64,000 nucleotides of DNA from Chryseobacterium camelliae (GCF_002770595.1 NZ_CP022986.1:3782001-3846000), one strand, 5' to 3'. Counted from the stretch's first letter, positions 45,067 through 53,774 are shown. The notes: generated from the letters alone by a model not told the origin. Translations and numbers: made by a program.

Positions 45067-45540
45067 ATGAAAATCAGCATCAACAACACGATATTCAGGA
45101 ATATCCTGCCGGTAGTTATCGCTCTCTTATGCATAGGGTGTGAAAAGGAATACCGCAGGCCGGACCATTACAAAGTAGATCTTTTTGCAGATGAAAGGCA
45201 GCAGGGGAAAGCTTATGTCATGAACAGGAATGAATGTTTTGATACCAGCGATATGGTCATCAGTGCATCCGATGTAAAGCTTACAGACAGTTCAAAGGGC
45301 AGGGGGAAACCTGTCTATATTTATAAACTGAATAATGGCGAACTCCTCAAAACCACCCGGGATTCTGTTGTGGAGTATCCTTTGCAGTTTCTTTCTCCTC
45401 AAAAGCTGAAGCTCAGAAAAGATTCTGTCTATATTTATCTTAAAAAACTGGAAGGCTACAGGTTCCTTGCCAAAGAAAAAGACCTTAAATACCAGTGGCT
45501 GAAAGGCGCCCCGGTGTATCCCGTTCAGAAAGATAAATAG
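45067..45540 (+). CDS. hypothetical lipoprotein
   Basis: A 157-residue putative lipoprotein with a leader ending LLCIGC followed by Glu. The mature part is rich in Lys, Tyr and Asp with strand-like segments (KPVYIYKLNNGELL, DSVYIYLKKLEGYRF). I recognise no family. The start ATG 45067 follows the tssC terminator by ten bases, so any separate promoter must lie within tssC or the gap. It could be a T6SS-linked lipoprotein such as a TssJ-like or TssO-like partner, but nothing in the sequence supports this beyond position. Confidence 0.65.
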   Translation: MKISINNTIFRNILPVVIALLCIGCEKEYRRPDHYKVDLFADERQQGKAYVMNRNECFDTSDMVISASDVKLTDSSKGRGKPVYIYKLNNGELLKTTRDSVVEYPLQFLSPQKLKLRKDSVYIYLKKLEGYRFLAKEKDLKYQWLKGAPVYPVQKDK

Positions 45541-45542
45541 CG

Positions 45543-45550
45543 TATCTTTG
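45543..45550 (+). promoter_or_regulatory. -7 box for mutY
   Basis: TATCTTTG, an exact TAnnTTTG, overlapping the end of the preceding gene by no bases and 27 bases ahead of the TTG start. Confidence 0.65.
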
Positions 45551-45576
45551 TATCTTAATTTAGATTACTTCAGCTG

Positions 45577-46611
45577 TTGGAACATCAAAACAGAACTTCA
45601 CAATTTCTTCACATAGGAAACAGGCTGCTCGGCTGGTACCAAAAAAATGCGAGAGACCTTCCTTTCAGACAAACCAAAGACCCTTATAAAATCTGGATCT
45701 GCGAAATCGTTTTCCAGCAGACCAGGATCAGCCAGGGCCTGAACCATTACAACAATTTCATCAGCCGTTTTCCGGATGTACAAACCCTTGCAGCGGCAGA
45801 TGAGAATGAAGTCATGCTCTACTGGAAAGGCCTGGGGTATTATTCACGGGCGATCAACATCCATAAGGCGGCACAGCAGATCATGCATGATTATCAGGGT
45901 GTTTTTCCCTCAGAATATGAGGAAATCCTGAAGCTTAAAGGCGTGGGTAAATATACGGCTGCCGCAGTTTCCAGCATTTGCTTTGATGGTAAAATGCCGG
46001 CTGTTGACGGAAACTTTTACCGTGTTCTGAGCCGGCTTTTCGCAGATGATTATGATATTTCAGGTTCCGGTGCCTTCGCCTATTTCTCAGAACTGTCAAA
46101 GCTTATCATGCCCGATGATGTAGGGGATTTCAACCAGGCGATGATGGATCTGGGTTCGGAAATATGCAAGCCTAAGAATCCGTTGTGCCACAGCTGTCCG
46201 GTTAATGATGACTGTCTGGCATATTCACTCGGCAAAGTATCCGCATTTCCTGTAAAGACCAAAAAAGTAAAAACGGAAAACCTTCAGCTCAGGTATTATT
46301 TTGTTCACCGGAACGGGCAGTTTCTCATTCAGCAGCGTAAAGATGATTTCATCTGGAAAAAACTCTTCGAATTCCCTCCGGAGATTCCCGAAGAGCTGGA
46401 AACCTATATCGTAGGACTACAGGTCATCGGCCATAAGCTTACCCATAAAAACCTGTGCATAGAGATCTATGAAGTTGAAATGACTTCAGATGAAGTATGG
46501 GATCAATTAATTGCTGAAAACGGGTATCTTGTCACCGATAAGGAAGCTTCCCATGAAAAATCATTTCCCAAACCTCTTGAAACCTATATTCAAAAGTGGC
46601 TGAGAGCCTGA
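45577..46611 (+). CDS. mutY: A/G-specific adenine DNA glycosylase
   Basis: A 344-residue base-excision repair enzyme removing adenine opposite 8-oxoguanine. The catalytic Glu is in WICEIVFQQTR near residue 41, and the helix-hairpin-helix plus catalytic Asp in LKGVGKYTAAAVSS and MPAVDGNFYRVL near 130-145. The Fe-S cluster is C-x6-C-x2-C-x5-C (CKPKNPLCHSCPVNDDC). The C-terminal Nudix-like 8-oxoG reader is present (FLIQQRKDDFIWKKLFEFP). The start codon is TTG 45577; no ATG fits before the conserved GWYQKNARDLPFR. Confidence 0.95.
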   Translation: MEHQNRTSQFLHIGNRLLGWYQKNARDLPFRQTKDPYKIWICEIVFQQTRISQGLNHYNNFISRFPDVQTLAAADENEVMLYWKGLGYYSRAINIHKAAQQIMHDYQGVFPSEYEEILKLKGVGKYTAAAVSSICFDGKMPAVDGNFYRVLSRLFADDYDISGSGAFAYFSELSKLIMPDDVGDFNQAMMDLGSEICKPKNPLCHSCPVNDDCLAYSLGKVSAFPVKTKKVKTENLQLRYYFVHRNGQFLIQQRKDDFIWKKLFEFPPEIPEELETYIVGLQVIGHKLTHKNLCIEIYEVEMTSDEVWDQLIAENGYLVTDKEASHEKSFPKPLETYIQKWLRA

Positions 46612-46655
46612 AATTTGTCTTCTTAAATCTGAAATCTAATTTGTACTTTTGCAAA

Positions 46656-47213
46656 ATGATTAAAAATATCATTTTAATTTTCGTTTCGGCACTTCTGATA
46701 TCCTGCGGGAAAGATCCGGTCCCTAAGCCCAGCGGCGAACTGCGCCTGGAATATCCGGCCGCGACATACCGGAAATTTGAAAATAACTGTGCCTATACTT
46801 TTGAATATTCTGATTTTGCCAGGATTACGGATGCCAAAAGGCCTTGCTGGTATTACCTGAATTATCCTAAAATGAAAGCGAAAATATTCGTGACCTATTA
46901 TCCGATCAAAAATGATTTTGCAGATCATATCCGTGAGGCGGAGAAAATGGTGTACGAACACACTGTTAAAGCGAGTTCCATTGATACGAAATCCTTCGAA
47001 TATCCCGAAAGAAAAGTATACGGGAATTTTTACGAACTGAAAGGGCAGACTGCCTCCAATCTTCAGTTTTATGTGACGGACAGCACCAGGCATTTCGTCA
47101 CTGCATACCTTTATTTCAATTCCAGGCCGAAGCCGGACTCTCTGGCGCCTGCAGTGGACTATATCAAAAAAGATATGAAGCACCTGCTGGATACCTTTGA
47201 ATGGAAAAACTGA
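46656..47213 (+). CDS. gldD: gliding motility lipoprotein GldD
   Basis: A 185-residue lipoprotein (lipobox LLISC) that matches GldD, required for gliding in F. johnsoniae and part of the T9SS-linked machinery. Landmarks are LRLEYPAATYRKFENNCAYT and AKRPCWYYLNYPKMKAKIF. A -7 box TACTTTTG (46644-46651) lies just before the ATG, so the leader is very short. The gene follows mutY directly by 44 bases; the ssb and gldE genes found between mutY and gldD in other flavobacteria are absent here. Confidence 0.92.
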   Translation: MIKNIILIFVSALLISCGKDPVPKPSGELRLEYPAATYRKFENNCAYTFEYSDFARITDAKRPCWYYLNYPKMKAKIFVTYYPIKNDFADHIREAEKMVYEHTVKASSIDTKSFEYPERKVYGNFYELKGQTASNLQFYVTDSTRHFVTAYLYFNSRPKPDSLAPAVDYIKKDMKHLLDTFEWKN

Positions 47214-47241
47214 TTTACTTTTAATAATACTTTAAAAAAAT

Positions 47242-48165
47242 ATGAAACTTTTAGTTGTAGGAAGTGTTGCATTTGATGCAATCGAAACGCCATTTGGGAA
47301 AACCGATAAGATTTTAGGAGGTGCCGCCACATATATCGGTATCACTTCATCCATTTTAGGGGTAAAATCCGGAATCGTTTCTGTAGTAGGAGGAGATTTT
47401 CCGCAGGAATACCTGGATATGTTTACCGGAAGGGATATCAATATTGAGGGAATCGAAATCGTAAAAGAAGGTAAGACATTCTTCTGGGCAGGAAAATACC
47501 ACAACGACCTGAATACAAGAGATACACTGGCTACCGAAGTGAATGTACTGGAAAATTTTGATCCCAAGATCCCTGATTCCATGCAGGATTCGGAAATCCT
47601 TCTGTTAGGGAACCTTCATCCCGGCGTACAGCTTTCCGTACTGGAAAAAATGAATCAGCGCCCTAAGCTGGTGATCCTGGATACCATGAATTTCTGGATG
47701 GATTCCGCTTGGGATATTTTAATGGAGATGATTGCCAAAACCGATGTGATCACCATTAATGATGAAGAGGCAAGGCAGCTTTCCGGAGAGTATTCGCTGG
47801 TAAAAGCCGCGAAGAAAATCCATGAGATGGGTCCTGAATATGTGATCATTAAAAAAGGCGAACACGGGGCATTGCTATTCCACGACCATAAGGTATTTGC
47901 AATCCCTGCACTGCCGCTGGAAGAGGTTTTCGATCCTACCGGGGCCGGAGATACTTTCGCCGGAGGTTTTGCGGCTTACCTGGCTAAAAAAGGCAAGGTG
48001 GATTTCGAAACCATGAAATCTGCCTTAATCGTAGGATCTGCCATGGCATCCTATACGGTGGAAAAATTCGGAACCGAACGCATCCAGGAGGTAAGTGAAG
48101 CTGATATGTTCACCCGGTTGAGACAGTTTAAGGAGCTGACAACCTTCGATATCGAACTTCAGTAA
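47242..48165 (+). CDS. PfkB family sugar/nucleoside kinase
   Basis: A 307-residue ribokinase-like kinase. Substrate-side GGAATYIGITSSILG near residue 32 is the first signature; the second, FDPTGAGDTFAGGFAA near 232, includes the catalytic Asp. PfkB kinases phosphorylate ribose, fructose-1-P, adenosine or similar. The lack of a ribokinase-specific pattern keeps the substrate open. It lies 28 bases after gldD and may be in its operon. Its neighbours do not reveal a pathway. Confidence 0.88.
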   Translation: MKLLVVGSVAFDAIETPFGKTDKILGGAATYIGITSSILGVKSGIVSVVGGDFPQEYLDMFTGRDINIEGIEIVKEGKTFFWAGKYHNDLNTRDTLATEVNVLENFDPKIPDSMQDSEILLLGNLHPGVQLSVLEKMNQRPKLVILDTMNFWMDSAWDILMEMIAKTDVITINDEEARQLSGEYSLVKAAKKIHEMGPEYVIIKKGEHGALLFHDHKVFAIPALPLEEVFDPTGAGDTFAGGFAAYLAKKGKVDFETMKSALIVGSAMASYTVEKFGTERIQEVSEADMFTRLRQFKELTTFDIELQ

Positions 48166-48222
48166 ATTGCTCTTTTAAGAAATATTTATAATAAAAAATG
48201 AAGTGTAATTCGCTAAGAATTC

Positions 48223-48230
48223 TAAATTTG
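48223..48230 (+). promoter_or_regulatory. -7 box for the SurA-like gene
   Basis: TAAATTTG, an exact TAnnTTTG, 20 bases ahead of ATG 48251. Confidence 0.6.
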
Positions 48231-48250
48231 CAACTTGTTAAAATTATACA

Positions 48251-49618
48251 ATGATAAATAGACTAAAAGTTACTTTCCTGTTCGGGATGTTCATGATGCT
48301 GTTTTCAGCGTCAATGCATGCACAGCTGAAGCAGGGAGAGCTTGTGGATGGTATTGCAGCGGTAATAGGGAATGAGATCGTCCTGGAATCTGACGTTAAT
48401 GAGCAGATGAATTACGCCAAGCAGCAGGGGGCCTCCAATATAGATAAGTGCGAATTCCTGGAAAACCTCCTGAATAATAAGCTTATGGTTTATGAGGCTA
48501 AAAAGGATACCCTGATTGAAAACCGTTCTGCGGCGATTAAAGAGCAGGCCAATGCCAAATACAGCCAGATGCTCGCTCAGTTCCCGGATGAAAAAGCAAT
48601 GCTTGCCGCCTACAAATTCAGGAACGCCTATGAAATGAAAAATGCGATCGAAAAGATCGATACCGATACCTATTACGGACAGGCCAAATACCAGAGGATC
48701 ACAGACAAGGCAGACGTAACCCCGAATGAGGTAACAGATTTTTACAATATGTACAAATCGCAGCTGCCTGAAATCAAGGATGAAGTTTCATTAGGACAGA
48801 TCATGATGTTCCCGAAGCTTACCGAAGCCCATAAGCAGGAACTGATTGATAAACTTAAGAAAATCAAGCAGGACATCCTTGGAGGAGAGACCTTTGAGAG
48901 TCAGGCCAGGATCTACTCGGAAGATCCGGGATCCGCATCTAACGGAGGGCTGATGAAGAATATTTCAAAGGGACAGATGGTGAAGCCTTTTGAGGCGGCA
49001 GCACTGAACCTTCAGGAAGGTGAAATTTCTGATCCTGTGGAATCGGAATTCGGGTACCATATCATTCAGCTGGTTAAAAAATCAGGAAAAATCTATGATG
49101 CAAGGCATATCCTTCTGCTGGCTACGCCAACCGATGAAGAAGTCGCTACAGCGAAAAAGAAGCTTGACAGCATCAGGACACTGGTGTTAGACGGTAAAAT
49201 GACCTTTAAGGATGCCGCATTCAGGTTCTCTGATGATAAAAGGACCAAGTTCAATGCAGGACTGATTCCCGGAGCAGACGGTTCCAGCAAAATAGAAAAG
49301 GAAACGATCCCGGGAACCATCAGCTACGAGCTTGCCGGATTGAACAAAAATGACATTACCACAGCATTTGAGGATATTGACGAAAGAAAAAGGAAAGTGG
49401 TGAAGATCGTTAAGGTCGAAGACATGATCCCAGCCCACCAGATTACCCTGGAAACCGATTATGACCGGATCAAGCAGATGGCGCTTAACAAGAAGAAAAG
49501 TGAAATGGTTGAGAAGTATGTCAACAAACAGCTTCCAACTACCTTTATCTCCATCGACGGGCGCTACGACACCTGCAACTTCAAAGGAGACTGGAAAAAA
49601 GAATCCATCAAAAAATAA
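48251..49618 (+). CDS. periplasmic peptidyl-prolyl isomerase (SurA-like, two parvulin domains)
   Basis: A 455-residue exported chaperone for outer-membrane proteins. The signal peptide ends SMHAQ; the SurA-type N domain (about 30-165) begins LVDGIAAVIGNEIVLESDVN. Two PpiC parvulin domains follow, the first near 175-275 (EVSLGQIMMFPK ... SEFGYHIIQLVKKSG) and the second near 280-385 (DARHILLLATPTDEEV). Bacteroidota SurA paralogues are common and often essential. It is followed by a terminator. Confidence 0.9.
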   Translation: MINRLKVTFLFGMFMMLFSASMHAQLKQGELVDGIAAVIGNEIVLESDVNEQMNYAKQQGASNIDKCEFLENLLNNKLMVYEAKKDTLIENRSAAIKEQANAKYSQMLAQFPDEKAMLAAYKFRNAYEMKNAIEKIDTDTYYGQAKYQRITDKADVTPNEVTDFYNMYKSQLPEIKDEVSLGQIMMFPKLTEAHKQELIDKLKKIKQDILGGETFESQARIYSEDPGSASNGGLMKNISKGQMVKPFEAAALNLQEGEISDPVESEFGYHIIQLVKKSGKIYDARHILLLATPTDEEVATAKKKLDSIRTLVLDGKMTFKDAAFRFSDDKRTKFNAGLIPGADGSSKIEKETIPGTISYELAGLNKNDITTAFEDIDERKRKVVKIVKVEDMIPAHQITLETDYDRIKQMALNKKKSEMVEKYVNKQLPTTFISIDGRYDTCNFKGDWKKESIKK

Positions 49619-49624
49619 CAGTAC

Positions 49625-49653
49625 AAAACCTTCAGGTTTCCTGGAGGTTTTTT
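49625..49653 (+). terminator. hairpin terminator
   Basis: AAACCTTCAGG and CCTGGAGGTTT (one G-T pair) with TTTTTTT tail. Confidence 0.75.
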
Positions 49654-49711
49654 TATGCCTAAAATTCAGATCGTATTTCCTGAAAACTTCTGTTTTTAGT
49701 ATTTTTACGTC

Positions 49712-50701
49712 ATGAGTAATTTTATAGATTTCAATTCAGCTAAAAAACTTCACGATATGCAGCAGGACCGCAACAGGATTACCGCACTTTTCAACATACA
49801 GTATCCCATCATACAGGCAGGAATGATCTGGCATTCCGGCTGGAAACTGGCATCAGCCGTATCCAATTGCGGAGGACTGGGCCTCATTGGCGCAGGAAGC
49901 ATGTATCCGGATATCTTACGGGAGAATATTCAGAAGTGCAGGCAGGCTACCGACAAGCCTTTCGGGGTGAATGTACCCATGCTGTATCCGAACCTTGATG
50001 AAGTGATCAGCATCATTCTGGAAGAGGGCGTGAAAATCGTCTTTACTTCTGCCGGAAACCCGAAGACCTATACGGAGACTCTTCAGAAAGAAGGACTCAA
50101 AGTAGCGCATGTGGTTTCTTCCACAAAGTTTGCCGTTAAATGTGAAGATGCCGGAGTGGATGCCATTGTAGCGGAAGGCTTTGAAGCGGGCGGCCATAAC
50201 GGAAGAGATGAAACGACTACCTTCTGCCTGATCCCCAATGTGAAGAAACATATATCAAAACCTCTGATCGCCGCAGGCGGAATTGCTTTGGGAGCACAGA
50301 TGAAAGCAGCTATGATCCTCGGAGCCGACGGCGTGCAGATCGGGTCCCGTTTTGCCGCTACTATTGAAGCCAGTGCCCATGAAAACTGGAAAAAGAAAAT
50401 TACCGAGCTGCAGGAAGGGGATACCCATCTCACCCTGAAAGAACTCGCGCCGGTAAGGATGGTCAAAAATAAATTCTTTAATGAGCTGGAAGGTATTTAT
50501 ACCACCGGAAGAAATACCGAAGCTTTAATTACAGCTTTAGGCCGTGCCAGAGCCAAACGTGGAATGTTTGAAGGCGATATGGAGGAAGGTGAACTTGAAA
50601 TCGGGCAGGTTTCCGCCCTGATTGATGAGGTACTTCCTGTAGAAACCGTTTTCAATAACCTGCTGAAGGAGTTTGACGAAGCCAGGATGCCGTCTTTTTA
50701 A
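49712..50701 (+). CDS. nitronate monooxygenase family flavoprotein
   Basis: A 329-residue FMN enzyme of the NMO/FabK-like family. FMN-binding stretches are YPIIQAGMIWHSGWKLASAV near residue 32, GGLGLIGAGSMYP near 54, EGFEAGGHNGRDE near 155 (with the catalytic His of class I NMO) and AAGGIALGAQMKAAMILGADG near 190. The reaction is oxidation of propionate-3-nitronate or another nitronate; FabK-type enoyl-ACP reduction is the alternative. It is followed after nine bases by an alpha/beta hydrolase gene. Confidence 0.87.
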   Translation: MSNFIDFNSAKKLHDMQQDRNRITALFNIQYPIIQAGMIWHSGWKLASAVSNCGGLGLIGAGSMYPDILRENIQKCRQATDKPFGVNVPMLYPNLDEVISIILEEGVKIVFTSAGNPKTYTETLQKEGLKVAHVVSSTKFAVKCEDAGVDAIVAEGFEAGGHNGRDETTTFCLIPNVKKHISKPLIAAGGIALGAQMKAAMILGADGVQIGSRFAATIEASAHENWKKKITELQEGDTHLTLKELAPVRMVKNKFFNELEGIYTTGRNTEALITALGRARAKRGMFEGDMEEGELEIGQVSALIDEVLPVETVFNNLLKEFDEARMPSF

Positions 50702-50710
50702 AGAACTTGT

Positions 50711-51490
50711 ATGACTGATAAACTCGTTACTGTCGACGGTAAGACACTGTATACGGAATATACTTCTGCTTTTGAAGGAAGGCCTGTGCTGGTTTTCCTG
50801 CATGACTCGCTAGGTTCTGCTCAGCTGTGGAGGGACTTTCCTGAACGGTTGTCTCAGGCTGCGGAATGCAATGTTTTGCTGTATGATCGCCTGGGATATG
50901 GAAAGTCTTATCCGATGGAGGATCATTACCGTACCAATGACTATATGGAGCTGGAAGCAGATCTTCTGAACAGCCTCCTGGAAAAACTGGGAATTTCCGA
51001 TGCCATCCTTTTCGGGCACAGTGATGGCGGAACCATTGCATTGATTGCCGCGGCAAAGTACCCTGAAAGAATAAAAGCCGTTATCTGTGAAGCCGGGCAT
51101 ATTTTTGTAGAAAATATTACGGTACAGGGCGTACAGGACGCTTTACAGGCTTACCGCACATCCGATCTGCCTGTACGGCTCCGTAAATACCATGGGGATA
51201 AAGTGGACATGCTGGTCAGGGCCTGGACGGAAATCTGGCTGAGCGAAAGGTTCCGCAGCTGGACTATCGAATATCTGCTTCAGGATATTACCTGTCCTTT
51301 ACTCTTTATCCAGGGAGAAGCTGATGAATACGGCACATTGGATCAGGTAGAAAAGACCGTTACTCAGGTAAGCGGAACCGCGGAAAAATATATTATTCCG
51401 GATACAGGACACAGTCCTCATAAAGAAGTTCCTGAGAGAGTAATCAGCAGGGCGGCAGAATTTATACAAAGGATTTCAGGGAATACTTAG
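50711..51490 (+). CDS. alpha/beta hydrolase
   Basis: A 259-residue cytosolic hydrolase. The oxyanion turn is VFLHDSLGSAQLW near residue 28; nucleophile Ser in FGHSDGGTIALI near 102; acid Asp in QGEADEYGTL near 205; and base His in PDTGHSPHKE near 238. The substrate is unknown. It is probably co-transcribed with the nitronate monooxygenase gene ahead. Confidence 0.88.
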   Translation: MTDKLVTVDGKTLYTEYTSAFEGRPVLVFLHDSLGSAQLWRDFPERLSQAAECNVLLYDRLGYGKSYPMEDHYRTNDYMELEADLLNSLLEKLGISDAILFGHSDGGTIALIAAAKYPERIKAVICEAGHIFVENITVQGVQDALQAYRTSDLPVRLRKYHGDKVDMLVRAWTEIWLSERFRSWTIEYLLQDITCPLLFIQGEADEYGTLDQVEKTVTQVSGTAEKYIIPDTGHSPHKEVPERVISRAAEFIQRISGNT

Positions 51491-51528
51491 AAATGCTTTC
51501 CAGACTTGTTGTCAGGATCTAAGGTATC

Positions 51529-52146
51529 TCAGAGTGCTTCCCATTCTTTTCTGATATTCTCCCTGGCCTGGTGTTCATATTTCCGGATAAATTCGTCGGT
51601 CTTAAAAATACGATCCATGTCCAGGAAATGGCGGAGTACCTTTTTCCTGCCCGGCCGGTACAGAAAATCAGGATAGATAGAATATTCTTTCCTGATTCTT
51701 TCGGTATATTCTTGATAAACAGCTGATTCTTTGCCCAGAACAGACAGGTCGGCGTCGAGAAGATAATTCGTATCCGTGCTATCAGAACATTCGTGCAGCT
51801 GTGTGGCGATGATCTGTTCTGTAATCTGCCGGAGAGATGCCGGGCTTAGCTGTAGCTGTCGGAGTCTCTTTTCTGCGAGGGCTGCGCTTTTCTTTTCGTT
51901 GGATTTCGAGGAAGCATCATAGACTGCATCATGGTAAAATACTGAGAATGAAATCAGATCAAAATTCTGGATGCTTGCGTTCACGGCATCCAGTTCCCGG
52001 AACATATGCTCCAGGTGCTCAAGCGTGTGGTAATGCCTGCTCTTTTCTGTGTACAGATTTTCAATTTCAAGCCAAAGGTCAACGGTCAGCGTATGGTCAG
52101 CACTGAATGCGGAACAGGTTTTACGGAATCTTTCCTGTAAAGTCAT
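51529..52146 (-). CDS. predicted HD-superfamily metal-dependent hydrolase
   Basis: A 205-residue HD-type protein. The metal ligands are visible in YHTLEHLEHMF near residue 34, FSVFYHDAVYD near 67 (the HD dyad) and LLDADLSVLG near 125. This is the COG4339 group, often misnamed after receptor subunits. The substrate is unknown, perhaps a nucleotide. ATG 52146 is chosen; earlier starts overlap the end of the rhodanese gene. It follows the rhodanese gene on the minus strand by 28 bases. Confidence 0.83.
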   Translation of the reverse strand: MTLQERFRKTCSAFSADHTLTVDLWLEIENLYTEKSRHYHTLEHLEHMFRELDAVNASIQNFDLISFSVFYHDAVYDASSKSNEKKSAALAEKRLRQLQLSPASLRQITEQIIATQLHECSDSTDTNYLLDADLSVLGKESAVYQEYTERIRKEYSIYPDFLYRPGRKKVLRHFLDMDRIFKTDEFIRKYEHQARENIRKEWEAL

Positions 52147-52174
52147 AGGGCTGTTTTTAAATAAAAAAGGAACC

Positions 52175-52474
52175 TTAAAAAGTTCCTTTATTAGCATCAA
52201 TAGCGGATTTCAGCTCTGCCCAGCCACCGCCGTTATATCCTTCTTTAAGACCCTGGCTATTCAGGTATTCCAATGCTTTTCCGCTTCTGTTTCCGCTTCT
52301 GCAGAAAATAATCACAGGCTTTTCAAGAGAAAGGATTTCATCCTGTCTGTCTTCCACTTCACCCAGCGGGATGTTTTTAGCACCGTCTATATTTCCGTCC
52401 ATTTCGAGCTCCATCGGCTCACGGACATCGATTAATTCATAATTTCCTGATTGTAATACTTCTGCTAACGACAT
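52175..52474 (-). CDS. single-domain rhodanese-like protein
   Basis: A 99-residue sulfurtransferase. The active-site loop is FCRSGNRSGKAL with the catalytic Cys near residue 60, and the entry strand is YELIDVREPMELEMDG. It moves persulfide sulfur, with acceptor unknown. ATG 52474 is the family start; open codons upstream are not family-like. Its promoter (52547-52554, minus strand) leaves a leader of about 70 bases. Confidence 0.9.
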   Translation of the reverse strand: MSLAEVLQSGNYELIDVREPMELEMDGNIDGAKNIPLGEVEDRQDEILSLEKPVIIFCRSGNRSGKALEYLNSQGLKEGYNGGGWAELKSAIDANKGTF

Positions 52475-52546
52475 AATTCTTGTAAATTTTAGGGTTAAAA
52501 TGATAGAGTAAAGGCAGATGAAATGATTCACGTGCCCAAACCCTAA

Positions 52547-52573
52547 CAAATTTATAAAATAATCTTAGTTTTG
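52547..52573. promoter_or_regulatory. divergent -7 boxes for the rhodanese and queG genes
   Basis: Minus strand: TAAATTTG (52547-52554). Plus strand: TAGTTTTG (52566-52573). Both match TAnnTTTG, so two promoters point away from each other within 27 bases. Confidence 0.6.
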
Positions 52574-52585
52574 CAAGGTGAAATT

Positions 52586-53551
52586 ATGAATTCAAATGCC
52601 GAAAAATATTCCCAGCTGATTAAATCCAAAGCCAAAAGCTTCGGATTCCAGAACTGTGGGATTTCGGCAGCGGACTTCCTGGAAGAAGATGCGCGCCCGC
52701 TGGAAGCCTGGCTGAAGAATAATTTCCATGGCGAGATGAAGTATATGGAGAACCATTTTGACAAAAGGCTGGACCCGAGGCTTTTGGTGGAAGGTTCGAA
52801 ATCTGTCATTTCTCTTTCCTACAACTATTTCCCTGAAGAGAAAATTTCCCCTCTGGAGAATTTTAAAATTTCCAAATATGCGTATGCCGAAGATTACCAT
52901 GAAGTGATCAAGGAGATCCTTCGAGAAATGGTTGCACAGCTCCAGGAAGAAATCGGAGATTTCGGGTTTAGGGTCTTTGTAGATTCTGCTCCTGTCATGG
53001 AGCGGAGCTGGGCACGGAAATCCGGTATCGGCTGGGTGGGCAAGAATGCCAATCTGATTACCAGGCAGAGCGGCTCCTTTTATTTCCTGGCGGAAATCAT
53101 CTGCGATCTTGAGCTGGTACCGGACCATGCTACCACAGATCACTGCGGAACCTGCCGCAAATGTATGGATGCGTGTCCTACACAGGCCATTGTTTCTGAA
53201 AAAATTGTGGATGGCAGCAAATGCATATCGTATGCAACCATAGAATTAAGGGATGAAATTCCTGTTCATTTCAAAGATAAAATGGACGACTGGATGTTCG
53301 GATGTGATATCTGCCAGGACGTATGCCCGTGGAATAGATTCGCGGCACCTAACCTTCAGACCAGGTTTAGGCCTAATGAAGCCCTGAAAAGCTTCAGGAA
53401 GGGTGAATGGAAAGAACTCACCCAGGAGCTTTTCTCAGAAATATTCAGGAAGTCTCCGGTTAAGAGAACCAAATTTGCAGGACTGAAACGCAATATAGAA
53501 TTCCTGGAAGAGTCTTCCGGAACTGAGAGAGCCCGCATGCCCTTAAAATAA
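52586..53551 (+). CDS. queG: epoxyqueuosine reductase
   Basis: A 321-residue cobalamin and Fe-S enzyme that makes queuosine in tRNA from epoxyqueuosine. The N-terminal B12-binding part starts with FGFQNCGISAADF; SAPVMERSWARKSGIGWVGK near residue 145 contains the conserved substrate pocket. Two Fe-S clusters are bound by HCGTCRKCMDACPT and GCDICQDVCPWN. Its length is normal for the form without HEAT extension. ATG 52586 follows a promoter box by 12 bases. It depends on cobalamin, which links it to the btuB operon. Confidence 0.93.
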   Translation: MNSNAEKYSQLIKSKAKSFGFQNCGISAADFLEEDARPLEAWLKNNFHGEMKYMENHFDKRLDPRLLVEGSKSVISLSYNYFPEEKISPLENFKISKYAYAEDYHEVIKEILREMVAQLQEEIGDFGFRVFVDSAPVMERSWARKSGIGWVGKNANLITRQSGSFYFLAEIICDLELVPDHATTDHCGTCRKCMDACPTQAIVSEKIVDGSKCISYATIELRDEIPVHFKDKMDDWMFGCDICQDVCPWNRFAAPNLQTRFRPNEALKSFRKGEWKELTQELFSEIFRKSPVKRTKFAGLKRNIEFLEESSGTERARMPLK

Positions 53552-53602
53552 AAATGATTTTCAGCAGACCGGTTGGTCACGCAGAAAATCAGCGTTTTTT
53601 CT
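53551..53602. terminator. bidirectional terminator containing a stop codon
   Basis: TGATTTTC and GAAAATCA (8 bp) enclose an inner GACC/GGTC stem with GGTT loop. The plus strand ends with TTTTTT, the minus strand with TTTTTA. It serves queG and, on the minus strand, a 26-codon gene whose TGA lies in the stem. Confidence 0.75.
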
Positions 53603-53669
53603 GGATTCTTTTGGGAGCTATCTTTACTCTTAAGGTGAATCGCTTCTGTGACTTGGATTTTTTGTGCAT
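53589..53669 (-). CDS. possible 26-residue highly basic peptide
   Basis: A 26-codon frame from ATG 53669 to TGA 53589, reading MHKKSKSQKRFTLR and ending IAPKRIQKKR. It has twelve Lys/Arg and no acidic residue, as in the smallest ribosomal proteins. The stop lies within a terminator hairpin that works on the minus strand, so a transcript in this direction is expected to end there. No other gene would use it. The upstream region has no clear -7 box. It may be a small ribosomal protein of Bacteroidota (for example a bL38-like protein), but I cannot confirm that sequence from memory. Confidence 0.5.
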   Translation of the reverse strand: MHKKSKSQKRFTLRVKIAPKRIQKKR

Positions 53670-53720
53670 ATTATTTCATATTTGATACTTAAATTTAGCT
53701 ATTTTTCCGATTAAAACAAA

Positions 53721-53728
53721 TAGTTTTG
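53721..53728 (+). promoter_or_regulatory. -7 box
   Basis: TAGTTTTG, a TAnnTTTG match, 46 bases ahead of the DUF2459 gene. Confidence 0.5.
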
Positions 53729-53774
53729 CAAAAAAATGAATATTAAATTTTATTGAACCCATTGTAACATAAAT

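Noticed and set aside
52592..53143. 183-codon minus-strand frame in queG
   Set aside because: It is antisense to the conserved QueG B12-binding domain.
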